From Megamerina dolium (Eukaryota; Arthropoda; Insecta; Diptera; Megamerinidae): a stretch of 64,000 nucleotides of DNA. The stretch lies in contig OY978525.1 of NCBI GenBank assembly GCA_963854835.1, forward strand, positions 59,966,855 through 60,030,854. Reading direction: 5' to 3'. This document shows, in pieces, positions 46,940-58,637 of the stretch (the first letter of the stretch is position 1; each line of letters opens with the position of its first letter). The position numbers were made by a program, and so were the translations under genes. The notes beneath the pieces are model-generated. The model saw only the letters and a list, made by a program, of their open reading frames with translations. It was not told where the DNA came from and did no database searches.

Positions 46940-48900
46940 TAGTATGTACTGTATTGTTGCGAATATGTATTGCCGACGCCAACTACTGGTTCTAATTTGA
47001 ACCATCTTCCTTAACAAAGCCCCTATTCCACTAAGGGTCTGTGACTTCTTTCTAGAGAACCGTTTGCTTGGGGGTGATATGGCGTTATATGTAATTTTTT
47101 AACACCTACCATCGAGCATGTATCTGAGAATAATTTTGAAGTAAAATTTGTACCATTATCTGTGACTAAAATCTTTGGAATGTTGTAGTGTGTAATAACC
47201 TTGTTGTAGAAAGCTTTTGCTAATGTGCTAGATTCTGTATCAGGAATGGCTACACAAATGAAAATTTTTGAAAAATCATCTTGAAAAGTAAGAATGTACT
47301 TATTTTCCGATGTAGTCTCTGGAAGAATTCCTACCCGTCCATATAAACCTATTCAAATGATCTTGAAGGCGTGTCGATCAATATAAGTGGCATTTTGGTA
47401 AGACTTTTGTTAATGTGGCTACGCATGCCCTTCCATCTAAATTGTCTTCTAATTCTGAAATAAGTTTTCAGTGCACCCTGACGTCCTCCTAAGGGCGAAT
47501 CGTGGAAATCGCGTACTACTGTCACTATGTCTTTTTCATCGGTAAATAGCTCCGCATTCTGGTTTTCCGTGTTTTCTGTTTCCTTTTCAATGTCTTGTTC
47601 GTCGTCAGAATTTTCTTCAGTGTTTTTACCTTTTTAGTGTTTATCCTTGCCATGGAACGAGTCTTAATCATAGTTAATTCAAGTTCTGACTGTGGTACTC
47701 TGCTCAGTGAATCTGCATTTATATTCTTTTAACCTGGTTTATAAATTATCTCAAAATCAAATTCGGATAATTTATGAATGAAACGTGCCAAGCGTGATGT
47801 CCGGTCCTTTAGATTTGTGATATCTCGTAGTGGCTGGTGGTCAGTGTAGATTTTGAACGGTCTACCGAGTAGATAAGCTTAACAGAGCTCATACAATGGC
47901 CAGGAATTCCTTTTCAATGGTGGAATACTTTTTCTCAGAATCACTGAGCGCCCTCCTTGCAAAGATTTTTAGTCTATTTTTTCCAATTTCACCTTGCAAT
48001 AGAATCACATCTACAGCCTCGCTGCTGGCATCTGTTGTTAACACAAAAGGTTTGGAAATGTCTGGGTAGGCTAAAATGTGCGAAGAGCAAATTGCTTGCT
48101 TTAAATCTTCAAAAGCTTTCTGATATATTTCTGTCCATACAAATTTCGCGTCTTTTCTGAGTAGTTTGTTCATTGGCAGTGCCATACCAGTCATATTCTC
48201 AACAAATTTTTAGTAAAAACTTACTAAACCTAAAAATGCATGAACATCTTTCTTCTTTGGCACAGGAATATTTTTAACACATTCCACTTTACCAGGGTCT
48301 GGTAACACTCCTTCCTCAGTACATTTATGGCCTAGGTAAATTATCCCTTTTCGTAGAAACTGGCACTTTTCTGTATTTAGTTTTAAGTTATGTTTACGTA
48401 AAAGTTTAAATATAAATATATTCCAGGAGATACTTCCTGTTTCTCTAATATAATTGTTTCGAAATTCGTATTTACTTTAATGGGGACTGCCTGCGTAGTT
48501 CTCTCATGTAGTACAACCTCACTGTTGTAGAGTACTCTATTAGCCTCGTTCAATGATTTGAGAGGTAAAGTCATCAATGCTGTTTTTGCTCACCGAAGAA
48601 AATCAGCTTCTTTTTCATGGTATTGATAACTGATCGGTTCCATAAATTGTCTCTACCTAGGATACCATCAGCAGGTATCCCTCTCTCTTCAGAGAATAAG
48701 TGTAGTTATAAAATCAAATCTTTAGTCCTCTCGTGTTGGACTGCTATTGACCCCAATGTGTGACAAATCCTCCGAATGCACCACAAAGATTTTTCCTTAA
48801 ATGTCGCTTCTTGCTAACAGATTCATCAATTACTGATGACAGTAATTACAGTAGCCATGTTTGTTATTACTGAATGGGAAAGATGGTTCAGAATCCCCCT
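46940..48900 (-). pseudogene. A3 pol remnant (protease end, RT thumb, RNase H, integrase)
   Basis: The minus strand gives a protease end near 48,650 (GILGRDNLW) and an RT lead-in (LHERTTQAVPIKVNTNFE, near 48,490). A deletion of the RT palm follows near 48,420. The thumb is EKCQFLRKGIIYLGHKCTEEGVLPDPGK-like, then the RNase H domain (48,194-47,889: KAFEDLKQAICSSHILAYP, LTTDASSEAVDV, YSTIEKEFLAIV) with TGG where A1 has TGA. The integrase zinc region and core (about 47,460-46,960) are degraded but colinear with A1. Many shifts are present. Confidence 0.75.
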
Positions 48901-48997
48901 GGACGTTTGATTACCTACTTCCGCCATCTTGATATCTAACTTGGAGGATGTGTCAACAATCTCTAAAGACGCATAACTAACACCTTCCATTTCAACT

Positions 48998-49451
48998 GGC
49001 CTACTTTTAGCAAAATTTTTGGGGTTCCCGGTTTATTGGCCGTATCTGGGCCCCCCTTAGTTTCCCTGGGTTTTTCCCATTCTTTGCGTTTATAACAGAC
49101 GGCGATCCTGTGTCCCGGCTTCTTACAGAAAAAACATTTGGTCTCAGAATTTCCGCAATTAGGGCCTTTGCTTTCTTGACCGCCATTACTAGGTGCAGGT
49201 GATTGATTGCCTTTTCCTTGTAACCTGTTGTTGCTAAAAACGTGCGAGACAAATTGAACTCATGTCCGTATTTTTACGCTTTATGCAGTAGGGCGTGTTT
49301 TTTCTCTTAAAACAGTCGTCTCTGGTGTGCCTCTTTTTGTCGCAGAAGGAATAGGTACACATACCCCTCTAGCTCTTTTAACATCGCTTGGTCTCCGGTT
49401 CCACCTTATCTATTCTTAATACACTGTATCGCCGTGGATTTTAAATCACCT
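48998..49451 (-). pseudogene. A3 gag, 3' part with zinc knuckle
   Basis: One minus-strand frame reads CFFCKKPGHRIAVC (about 49,140-49,098), a perfect CX2CX4HX4C nucleocapsid knuckle. It is flanked by frameshifted basic sequence. The RTE-3 insertion separates it from the gag N-terminus. Confidence 0.75.
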
Positions 49452-49463
49452 AATCTCTTGCAA
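49452..49463. repeat. Left 12-bp TSD of RTE copy 3
   Basis: AATCTCTTGCAA here equals 52821-52832. Confidence 0.9.
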
Positions 49464-52400
49464 CCTTGTGGTCTGGTGGTGTTTTCGCAAGGTAACGTGT
49501 CTAACTGCCTCAACCAGGTGAGGCTAGCGCAATCCTTGTTGAACTCATCGCAAGTCAACTCACTGGCTGTCATGTAGTTTGATCTGAGCGCTATGTGATG
49601 ATACCTTTATTTGTTAATGAGGGGTAGTCATATAGCTTGCTCTGCTTACTCTGTGATGGCGCTTTCATTATTATTAATGGGGGCCCTCCATGTGGCGACC
49701 ACCGGGCAACGTCTTCCTGGCACCCGCTGGGAGGCGGCTGAAGTGAGTGGCGAAAATCTCCTCGGTTAGAGGTTGTGCGTTGGGTTTGGGACCCGCCACA
49801 TAAAAAACCCCCCCAATGAAAAAAACAAATATGCCTCGGATAAGGACTACCGCTTTTGTTGATTACCCCCGCAAACGAAAAAAGGACCACGATTTACGGA
49901 TATGCACCTGGAATGTCCGATCCCTATATAGGGAGGGTGCCTCTATCCAGCAGGTTGATGTCCTTGAAAAATACAGAGCTGACATCACCGCTCTCCAGGA
50001 AATGCGATGGACAGGACAGGGCTGCTCCAAAAGAGCGTCCTGTGACATCTACTACAGTTGCCATGCTGAAAGGCATGAATTAGGTTGTGGATTTTTGGTC
50101 AGCAAGAGACTACGACATCTTGTCTCACAGTTCACGCCTGTGAACGAACGGCTGGCCATAGTCCGCATCAAGGCAAAATTTTTCAACATCAGCCTTATAT
50201 GTGCCCACTCTCCGACGGATGAGAAGGACAATGTGACCAAGGAGAGCTTCTTTCAGCGCCTCGAAGAAGCTTATGACCGCTGCCCCCGCCACGATATCAA
50301 AATCGTGCTTGGCGACTTTAATGCCAGGGTGGGCAAGGAAGGTACCTTTGGTCCAACTGTCGGAAAATTCAGCCTCCACCAGAACACCTCCGATAACGGA
50401 ATGAGGCTGATCGACTTCGCCGCAGCACGAAACATGGTGGTACCAGATTCCAGCATCTCGACATCCACAAAGCGACATGGCTGTCTCCAGATCAACGTAC
50501 AAGAAACCAAATTGATCATGTGGTGATTGACGGAAGGCATGCTTCCAGTGTGATGGACGTGAAATCGATCCGTGGTGCCAACATCGACTCGGATCATTAC
50601 CTTGTTGCAGTTAAGGTGCGAACACGTTTATGTGTCGCAAATAACAAGAGAAGTCCCACACAGAGAAAGCTCGAAGTCAGTACGCTGCCATCACCAGAGA
50701 CAGCAGTTGCCACTCGACTATCGGATCTGCTTATGCAGAACACTCCTCCACTTGATGATACATGCGCACGGTGGACACATATATCCCACTCCATGACTAT
50801 TGCTGCCGAGGAGGTAATCGGTTACTACCGGACTCTGAGGAATGAGTGGTATGATCAGAAGTGTCGCGATGCTACCGCAGAGAAAGACGCCACCTACAGG
50901 AAAACCCTGCGTGCAGGCGCAACGCGAGCTGTTAAGGAGCGGCACAGAGAGAAAAAGAGTGCAGAGAGACGTCTTTTCAGGCTAAAGAAGAGGGAGTTGG
51001 AAAGACGCGAGTGTGAGGAGATAGAAATGTGTACCGACAAGAATGAGACTCGAAAATTCTTTGAAAAGATCAAGCGCCTGAGTGAAGGTTTAAATCCCGG
51101 AGCCTCTTCTTGTCGTGATGGAAATGGGAATCTGGTTACGGATGTCCAGAGTGTACTGAGCCTATGGAGGGAACACTTCTCCACGTTACTGAATGGCGAT
51201 GCTACGAATAATTCCGCCAGTGGAGGAGAATGCCCGATAACCCCAATTACAGATGATGGTGTTGATGTTCCACCACCCGACTATGACGAGGTTGAAACGG
51301 CCATTTTAAGGCTGAAGAACAACAAAGCTGCAGGCGCTGTTGGCTTGCCTGCCGAGTTGTTTAAGACCGGAGGCGATGAGCTGCTCACCCGCATGCACCA
51401 GCTCATAAGCAGAATATGGTCGGATGAAAGCATGCCTGATGATTGGAGGCTCAGTGTTCTCTGTCCTGTACATAAAAACGGAGACCCCACAATTTGCGCC
51501 AACTACCGTGGAATAAGTCTCCTGAGCATCGCGTACAAGGTTCTATCGAGCGTACTGGTTGAAAGGTTGAAGCCTATGCTCAGCAACCTGATTGGACCTT
51601 ATCAGTGTGGCTTCAGACCTGGTAAATCCACCATCGACCAGATTTTCACACTGCACCAAATCCTGGAGAAGACCCAAGAAAAACAGATCAACACACACCA
51701 CCTATTTGTTGATTATAAAGCCGCTTTCGACAGTCCGGTAAGGGATTACCTCTACGCAACAATGTCTGAGTTCGGTATTCCTGCAAAGCTCATTCGACTT
51801 TGTAGAATGACACTGCATAACTCCCGTTGTGCAGTGAAAATTGGGAAGGACCTCTCCGCACCGTTTAATACCGAACGGGGTTTCAGACAAGGTGATTCGT
51901 TATCGTGCGACTTCTTCAATCTTATTATGGAGAAAATAATACGAGCTGCTGATCTACGACATAATGGCACTCTCTTCAACAAAAGTGTCATGCTGTTAGC
52001 GTATGCCGACGATATTGACATAATCGGCATGAACACGCGAGCAGTCAGTACAGCATTCTCAGAGTTGGAAAGAGAGTCGCGTCGGATGGGTCTCACGGTG
52101 AACGAAGGCAAGACGAAGTATCTAGTGTCAACAAACAAAGAGTCCCGGCGTCTTGGACAGCACGTCACTGTTGACAACTACGCTTTTGAAGTAGTAAGGG
52201 ACTTTGTCTATCTTGGAACCAGCATTAACAGCAGTAATGACGTCAGCTTGGAGATCATGCGCAGGATAACTCTTGCTAACAGGTGTTACTTTGGGCTGAG
52301 TAAGCAATTGAGAAGTCGAGCCCTCTCTCGAAGAACGAAAACTACACTCTACAAGTCTCTCATCATGCCTGTCCTAACATATGGCGCTGAAGCCTGGACA

Positions 52401-52820
52401 ATTTCCACCTCGGATGAGCGAATTCTTGGAGTTTTCGAGAGAAAAGTCCTACGCAAGATCTTTGGACCTATTTGCGTTGGTGGCGAGTACCGAATAAGGT
52501 ACAACCATGAGCTGTACGAGCTGTATGCTGATATTGATATAGTAAAGCGCATCAAAATCCAGCGGCTGTGCTGGCTAGGTCATGTCGAGCGAATGGAAGA
52601 ACATGCTCCAGCTAAGAAGGTGTTATATTCGGAACCCGCTGGAGGACGACGCAAAAGAGGAAGACCAAACCTCCGGTGGAAAGACCAAGTACTGGAGAAC
52701 CTGACGGCGCTTGGAATTTCTAACTGGCGCCAGCTAGCGAAGAACAGAGATGGCTGGCGAAGCATGTTATTTTCGGCCTAAATCGATATTCGGTTGTTAT
52801 GGCCACATAAGAAGAAGAAG
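49464..52820 (+). mobile_element. RTE-type non-LTR retrotransposon, copy 3, near full length
   Basis: The 3,357-bp element has a 350-bp 5' region, one large frame, a short 3' UTR (about 25 bp after the stop to TTATGGCCACATAAG) and an AAG-type microsatellite tail (52,808-52,820). A 12-bp TSD (AATCTCTTGCAA) flanks it. The single frame holding endonuclease and RT, the very short 3' UTR and the microsatellite tail are RTE features. Confidence 0.9.
49816..52781 (+). pseudogene. RTE endonuclease-reverse transcriptase, one frameshift
   Basis: ATG 49816 opens the endonuclease: RICTWNVRSLYREGAS near 49,900, ITALQEMRWTGQG near 49,985, VLGDFNARVGKEGTFGP near 50,310. At about 50,435 the frame shifts. 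From 50,490 the frame reads HKATWLSPDQRTRNQIDHVVIDG, then IDSDHYLVAVK near 50,585. The RT follows with PVHKNGDPTICANYRGIS, GPYQCGFRPGKSTIDQIF, FVDYKAAFD, FRQGDSLSCDFFN and the YADD box at about 52,000. The thumb and C-terminal region end with KRGRPNLRWKDQVLENL and a stop at 52,781. Copy 2 has seven extra bases at the shift position, and a 7-bp loss explains the shift. Everything else is open over about 2.96 kb with catalytic residues present. It is the likely youngest RTE copy here. Confidence 0.9.
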
Positions 52821-52832
52821 AATCTCTTGCAA
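52821..52832. repeat. Right 12-bp TSD of RTE copy 3
   Basis: AATCTCTTGCAA follows the AAG tail and equals 49452-49463. Confidence 0.9.
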
Positions 52833-53672
52833 AAACACGTATATCTTCCTGAGGTAGTTGGCGTGCGACTTGTATTTAATGCGTGTGCGGTTCCAGGCGA
52901 ACGGTCTTCAAATATGTGTTTCACAGAAGTGTATACAATTCCTCTATAATAGCGAACTTCTTGCTTAGCACCAAGTTATAAGCATCAGAATATAGTCGCT
53001 GTTTTATACAAGCCATAAATCTTCCAACTCGTCGGGTTTTATGGCTTTTCTTGCTAATTCGCACCCAGATATGGTGTACTTCGGTCCTCAAATTTTTAGA
53101 CTCCACTCCAGTGAGTACTGGGACTAGTCTGCTGACAGTCTGTGCAATTTCGTCAATACGTAATTTTAGCTTTAATTCAGGTTGTGTTTTTCGTACTGGT
53201 TTACAGCGTGAAGAGGTGTCTCCTGTGCTAGGCAGCGTTCTATTTCGAGATTCCTCTCGAGTCTTTTCTCTATAAATTCTTCTGAAATGCCCTTTTCTTT
53301 TAGTAAATCTTCTAATTCCTTATTTCTATTAAGAGTCTTAGATATCTCTAATGCTAGCTGTTCCGCGTCGGATCACTGTTTTGCGATCTGAGTTCGCAGA
53401 GCCTTAATTTGTATCTCTGCTGCCTCTAAATCGTCTTTTTGTTTTACGGCTGCTTCAGCCTGGCTTTTCAATAGATCGTTTAACTCGGATAACGTGGCGT
53501 CTAATTCCTTTATTGGATTTAGTAACTTTCCGTGCTGTACCTTTGATTTTATGAGCTGGAATTGTTCGTATGTGCTGTGTGGTTGCTTAATCAAGCTCCA
53601 CACGAAGTCGATTGACCCGGTTATTGCAACGTCTAGTTCTCTTGCTAATGATTCATAGAATTTCTTGTCCAT
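52833..53672 (-). pseudogene. A3 gag, N-terminal part
   Basis: ATG 53672-53670 opens MDKKFYESLARELDVAITG, followed by WSLIKQPHSTYEQFQLIKSK and a long charged, probably coiled-coil segment (KSQAEAAVKQKDDLEAAEIQ). A TGA near 53,372 interrupts it, and the same frame continues with another coiled segment (EQLALEISKTLNRNKELEDLLKE) until further stops near 53,170. A1 has the same start. It would be the capsid precursor of family A. The middle is split by RTE-3. Confidence 0.8.
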
Positions 53673-53768
53673 TTCACCGCAAAAAGGCAAACACACACTA
53701 GAATTAGATCCTGTACTGCGTTAAACGTTGAACGTAAAACACCTTGTATATACAAGATATTTTGCAGT

Positions 53769-53786
53769 ATCCTACCGGCTGCGCCA
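53769..53786 (-). promoter_or_regulatory. A3 primer-binding site, tRNA-Ser type
   Basis: TGGCGCAGCCGGTAGGAT on the minus strand, three bases after the LTR end at 53,790, identical to A1. Confidence 0.8.
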
Positions 53787-53789
53787 AAA

Positions 53790-54597
53790 TGTTGTATACT
53801 ATTTTTCCACAACACTCGCTAAGTACCTAATGGCTAGATTGAAGGAAGTTAGGCACAAGATTAGCACCAGGACCTGAGCTCCTAAATATCCTACGAGACT
53901 ATCACAATACATAAAACAATTACACTTTATCAATTATACGATATTTGCGATTTTGGGTTTTCGCTTTATTCCTGGTATTACTTTCAATTTTACTCTTTTA
54001 CACTAATACTGGAGTGCCTCGTAAGGATCGCAGTATTTACAATTTCCTACACTCTTACACTAATACTGGAGGGCCTCGCAGTATTTTACAATTTGTTACA
54101 CGCTAGCACTTCACAACTCGGTACAAGACTCACAACTCAAAAGCGACTGCCTTCACTAAGCTGGCAGCTTATATACCATTTTTCTAATACTAGCCACATA
54201 TCAATCTACCCACATACCAACATATAACAAACAATAATATATTCACACCACTTGTGTGTGGATCTTACGTGAGAAAGTAACTTTTTGATATTCACACACA
54301 TGAGTAGTCCGCGTGATTTTAGTTGTCATGAATGCTTACACAGGTATACTTACGTAAGTGCAGAACTATGAATTGTGTGGGAAAGTGCTTTGTCAGCATT
54401 TTCACACCCAACTGCAACTGAGTTGGCTCAATATTCTGGCATTCCACAATTATAAATAATAATAGTATGGATTGTGTATATCACAACTTAGAGCAATGTT
54501 GGTATGTGTATGGACAAATATGTATTTCACAATTTCGGGAAATATGTCGCGAGGCAAAATATGCATATGTTCATATTTCATATTTTGGCTCGCAACA
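53790..54597 (-). repeat. A3 5' LTR (complete)
   Basis: It runs from TGTTGCGAG (54,597) to ACAACA (53,790), 808 bp, and is close to the A1 LTR. It carries one complete copy of the shared element (54,033-54,009) and one with a 9-bp loss (54,081-54,066), so it is duplicated as in the A1 3' LTR. Confidence 0.85.
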
Positions 54598-55727
54598 GGA
54601 TAGTGACGCGATTATATAGCCTCTCCTATCCAATTGTCAACCTCACCTACACGTCGGTGCATCCTGTCGATAACAGAAGAGGCTTTGACGTCGTAACACT
54701 TTAAGCTAAGGTGCTGAGGTACCCGTGCCGAGAGCTGAATGGATGGTAGTATTTAAAGAACCAAGTCGTTAACGATCCCCTCCGATGCCCAGGCAAGGTC
54801 GGTTGTATTGAGTGCCGTACCCTGAAATACTGCCTCTGCTGGGGTGGACCCTTCTTTCCAGTTAATTTGTGGGTATCGGAGAACATACATAAAAAAAACA
54901 AAAACCAGGAAGTAAGGGAAAGCGCTCTGAGAGCGCTTTCGGAGGATGATCTCTTGGCCAGTAGTCAGGACAGCGTCAAAAACAAGGATGACAAGGGTGC
55001 TAAATATAGCACCCCTGTCACCGACCCTAATTTACCATCCACATTCAACAAAGGGAGCACACCAGCCACAGTGGCCCCCAAGAAGTCGAAGAAGTCGTCC
55101 GGTACCCTGCTGAAAGCGAGTTACGAGGCCGTGGTCAAGCAGTACGAGACCTCCCTCGCAAATAAAATAGCACAGCCACAGCAACATACGGGTCCGAAGA
55201 AGGCAGCGAAGCGGAATCGGCCACAAGACGTGACCGATCACCCCGCGAAGAAGGGCAAGTACTCCAAGCAGGGGGGGGGGGGGTGGTTCTTCCGCTGTTG
55301 CTGCAGCGTCATCAAAGCAACCCTATAGTCAGGTGGTCAGAGATCTCCTCCAGGTTGCTATTGTTGACGCGAAAAGCAACAATAGAAGGACGGTATTAGC
55401 AGTGTGGAACTCCATTGAGGGACGGCTATCTGAGATGGTCATCGAACACCTCCTGGAGAAACAGACTCCAGTTCCTGCCTTCGACTGCGAAGAGGTTTGT
55501 CGCGGCTGTCGGGTTATCAAATGCGCGGACGGATTCTCGAGGGAATTTCTGGGCAAATGCGTTACTAAGATTACTAACGCATGGGATGGTCTTTCGCTGA
55601 ATATCATCCCGGCAGCGGAGATTCCCAGGAGGCCCCGGGCGCGTATTTAGTTGCCCAAAATGGAAATGCAACTGGATGAATCGAAGCTCATCCAATGTAT
55701 GAAGCTGCAGAAAATACAAAACATAGA
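54598..55727 (+). mobile_element. LOA-type non-LTR retrotransposon, copy 2, 3'-truncated
   Basis: It aligns with LOA copy 1 from about 2,606 to 3,792 and stops in mid ORF1 (GAAGCTGCAGAA). It starts at the base after the A3 LTR boundary. No tail or TSD is visible at the right end, so the loss is a deletion and not a normal 5' truncation. Confidence 0.85.
54867..55700 (+). pseudogene. LOA ORF1, copy 2, broken
   Basis: It shares the KNQEVRESALRALSEDDLLASSQ start region and the Lys/Ser-rich part with copy 1, but lacks about 60 codons of the central charged segment. A run of 13 G bases (55,271-55,283) shifts the frame. The DUF4780-like part then reads from 55,333 (VRDLLQVAIVDAKSNN) to TAG 55648-55650, where copy 1 has TGG. 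The start codon is again not ATG. Confidence 0.85.
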
Positions 55728-56160
55728 TAATTATTATAAATGTTAAGTTTGTTGTGGTTTTGATCTTCATTTTAATTATTTTTGTTTACAACGTTTACTC
55801 AATTTCAGCAATTTACATGATTAAATATAAAATCATTTCTTGGACGTTATAGAAAAATGCATTTTAATCCAAATCAGAGTCGCAAGACAATTATAAGTCT
55901 GGCGCATCAATATGAGGGTTGTCCGTCAGAACTATCTAGCCGAATTCAGTTTTTATTTTTTAAGTATACGTTCGTTAGAACGTTCCCATTCCATTCCTTT
56001 TCACTCCTTCTCTAACACAGGATTCATAGAATATTCTGCTGATAAGCTGTGTGCAAAGGTAAACAATTGTATGAAATTGTGGCGCTGAAGAAACAAAGTA
56101 AGGTGAACAGCTGATTGGCGCCAAATTTCATTATTTTCTGTTTTTTATTCCAATTATTCG

Positions 56161-56199
<39 letters not shown>

Positions 56200-56759
56200 G
56201 TGAAGTTCGAGTTTCAATCGAGTGCGGTTCTAATTATACGATTGTGTTACTTAAATAACACAATAACAATTGATAAACATAGAAAAAGTCACAAATAATA
56301 CGAGTCAAATATTTATTTTTTTAATGATTTGATGGCAGAAAATAAACAAAAATACCAAAACAAAAAAATATTTTCATTAAAAAACGGAAAAAATAAAATG
56401 TGAAGAAAACAATAATAAATCTTATAGTGTATAGTGCATTGCGAAAATACGTAACAAAAACAACAACAACATACACAATGATTGTGTGCTTATTACTTAT
56501 TAAACCATAGTAAACAGTATAAAAATGGACACAGTTGAATGTGTTATTTATTGCAAAAATAATATTAAAACAAAAGTAATAAAAATCGTATTATTTACTT
56601 TATAAATAATAAGATAATATAAATAAATTACTGTCGTTGCCAGACCTTTCCGATAGAACAACACAATGTGGTAGCCACATAAACAAAAATTCAACAATTC
56701 CCATGATGAAACCAACTGAATATGAAAATTTTATCAATATACAAGCTAAAAAACTTGAA
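55728..56759. other. AT-rich spacer with a TTA microsatellite
   Basis: No gene recognised. A (TTA)n run of about 13 units lies at 56,163-56,199. Confidence 0.6.
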
Positions 56760-58254
56760 GCTCTGAAGATATAGCCCTTTTTAAAACAGAAAATACAAAA
56801 TTAAAGGCGAGGCCAAATTCCCACAATTACTCCCAACAAGAAAAACAAACCACTTATGAAACAGACGAAGAGGAAACTGTTCATGAGACCGATTGGATTC
56901 TTAAAAAGAAACCCAACAAGAAAATAAAGGCAGACCAATCACCGGAATCACTAAAGAATTTAGCCACAAACGTCATACAAGATAGCAAAAGCGATCAGCC
57001 TGAAAAAAACCTCGCACCCACCACATATAATGGTCTCCGGGAAATGCGAGTATCAAAAAATATTTAACATTGCGAAAAATGAAACCACAAGAGACTCTAA
57101 TATAAAACTCCTAAATAATAATGTCTACAAAGTAAACACGTCAAATTCCGATGACTACCGTAAATTAACAAAAGCTTTTACAAATAAAACGTTTCATGGT
57201 TTACCTACGAAAATAAGCAAATTAGGCCAATCAAAGTTATGATGAAAAACTTAAATCATACCTGCGATCCACAATCTACAGCATCGGACCTGAAAGAACA
57301 GGGGCTCAAAATCATATGCGATGTCAACAAATTGAAAGGGGCAACGAAAGAACCATTAGATATGTTTATGCTAACATTTGATGCAACAGAGAATATCAAA
57401 AACATCTTTCAAATTTAATCTATTTTACGATAAACTCTATTGAAGTAGTTAAACAATCCAAGCTTATTCCCCAGTGCAAAACATGCCAATCATTTGGCCA
57501 TATCCAAAACTACTGCGGAAAACTGCCAAGATGAGTCAAATGCGCCGGAAATCACAAGTCTGTTGACTGCAAAAAATAATGAAAAACTGCAACCAAGATG
57601 CTGCAACTGCAGCGAAAGACACCCTGTCTTAAAAGAAATGTTAAAAAACTAACACTAACTAAACTAACACTCGAATTAAGATTGCAAAATCTTGAAAAGG
57701 TTTTATACTACGCCAGCTAAATATGGCGAATGGTCTCTTAAAACACCAGAATAAATTAGAAGTATTACTTGCTACAGAAAAAATCGATGTATGCTTTATA
57801 TCAGAAACATACTTCACAAATCAAACATGTATTTGAATTAAAAACTGTAATGTATCTCACACAATCCACACAAGCAACTGCGCTCGAGGCGACAGCGCGA
57901 TTATTATTAAAAATAGTATAAAACACCATGAAGAAACGTACATATGCACTGACGAGTTCCAAGCCTCTACCATTACCATCAATTTTTGATATCAAATAGT
58001 ATGCGGTCAATATAATTAAAAGCCACAAAACTCGGTTTCTAATGGGTGGCGATTTCAACGCCAAGTACACCTTCTGGGGTTCAAGGGTTATATCTACAAA
58101 AAGTAGAGAACTTTATAAAGCTGTACAAGCAACCGGATGTAGAACATTCTCTACTGGCGCGCCAATGTACTGTCCAATAGATCCACTAAAGGCGCCCGAT
58201 CTCATTGATTTTTTTATTGCTAGAAAAGTTGCGAAAATTGAAAAAAAATTTTAG
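56760..58254 (+). pseudogene. Jockey-clade non-LTR remnant (ORF1 end and endonuclease)
   Basis: Broken frames give ORF1: PPPPIMVSGKCEYQKIFN-like sequence near 57,020, NNNVYKVNTSNSDDYRKLTKAF near 57,115 (the PRE_C2HC-type gag block), and zinc-knuckle-like CKTCQSFGHIQNYC near 57,480 with a second Cys cluster after it. Endonuclease follows: a short stretch near 57,770 and MGGDFNAKYTFWGSRVIST near 58,042, then a PDLIDFFIARKVAK end. Stops are frequent. The RT is absent beyond 58,260. The order and motifs fit jockey-type elements. Confidence 0.75.
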
Positions 58255-58500
58255 CCACTATAACTTGCGAACTATTCAGTGTACGACAACCAAATTTAAA
58301 GTGTGGATAAATATTGTAAAGATAATTAGATTTATAAAAATGAAGCAAGCCACGACCACTACGAAGTCTTGGAATTATCTTAAAAACCCCTTAAAACACC
58401 CATAACTTACAAAATACTTCGTCAAATTCAACCATATTTTAGGTGTAGATTAGTATTATAAGCAAAAATTGATCCTCAAAAAAAGGTTAGCTATGCCTAC
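58255..58500. other. Short spacer, nothing recognised
   Basis: No motif readable; it could be the far end of the R4-like element. Confidence 0.4.
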
Positions 58501-58637
58501 TTCTTAATGTAGCTCTCATACAAAATAGTGGAAATAAAAGAAAAAGATGGATATTCGAACAAACTTTTTATATATATACTTACATATACAGGGTATAATT
58601 TGTATTAAGTTTGCGTCATTTTGAATTGCTATATATA

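Larger units (their letters stand above)
43801..54597 (-). mobile_element. Gypsy family A, copy A3, interrupted by RTE copy 3
   Basis: The minus-strand order is 5' LTR (54,597-53,790), primer site (53,786-53,769), gag (53,672 onward), RTE-3 insertion, remainder of gag with a zinc knuckle near 49,120, pol pieces (48,900-46,940), 3' non-coding region (46,940-44,516) and a 3' LTR (44,515-about 43,801, end truncated). The 3' non-coding part has no MITE, no errantivirus and no (TA)n. The two LTRs are clearly different from each other, so the copy may be a mosaic. Confidence 0.8.

Noticed and set aside
50125..52765. Several minus-strand frames opposite RTE copy 3
   Set aside because: They are shadows of the endonuclease-RT gene, and the same shadows appear on the plus strand at copies 1 and 2.
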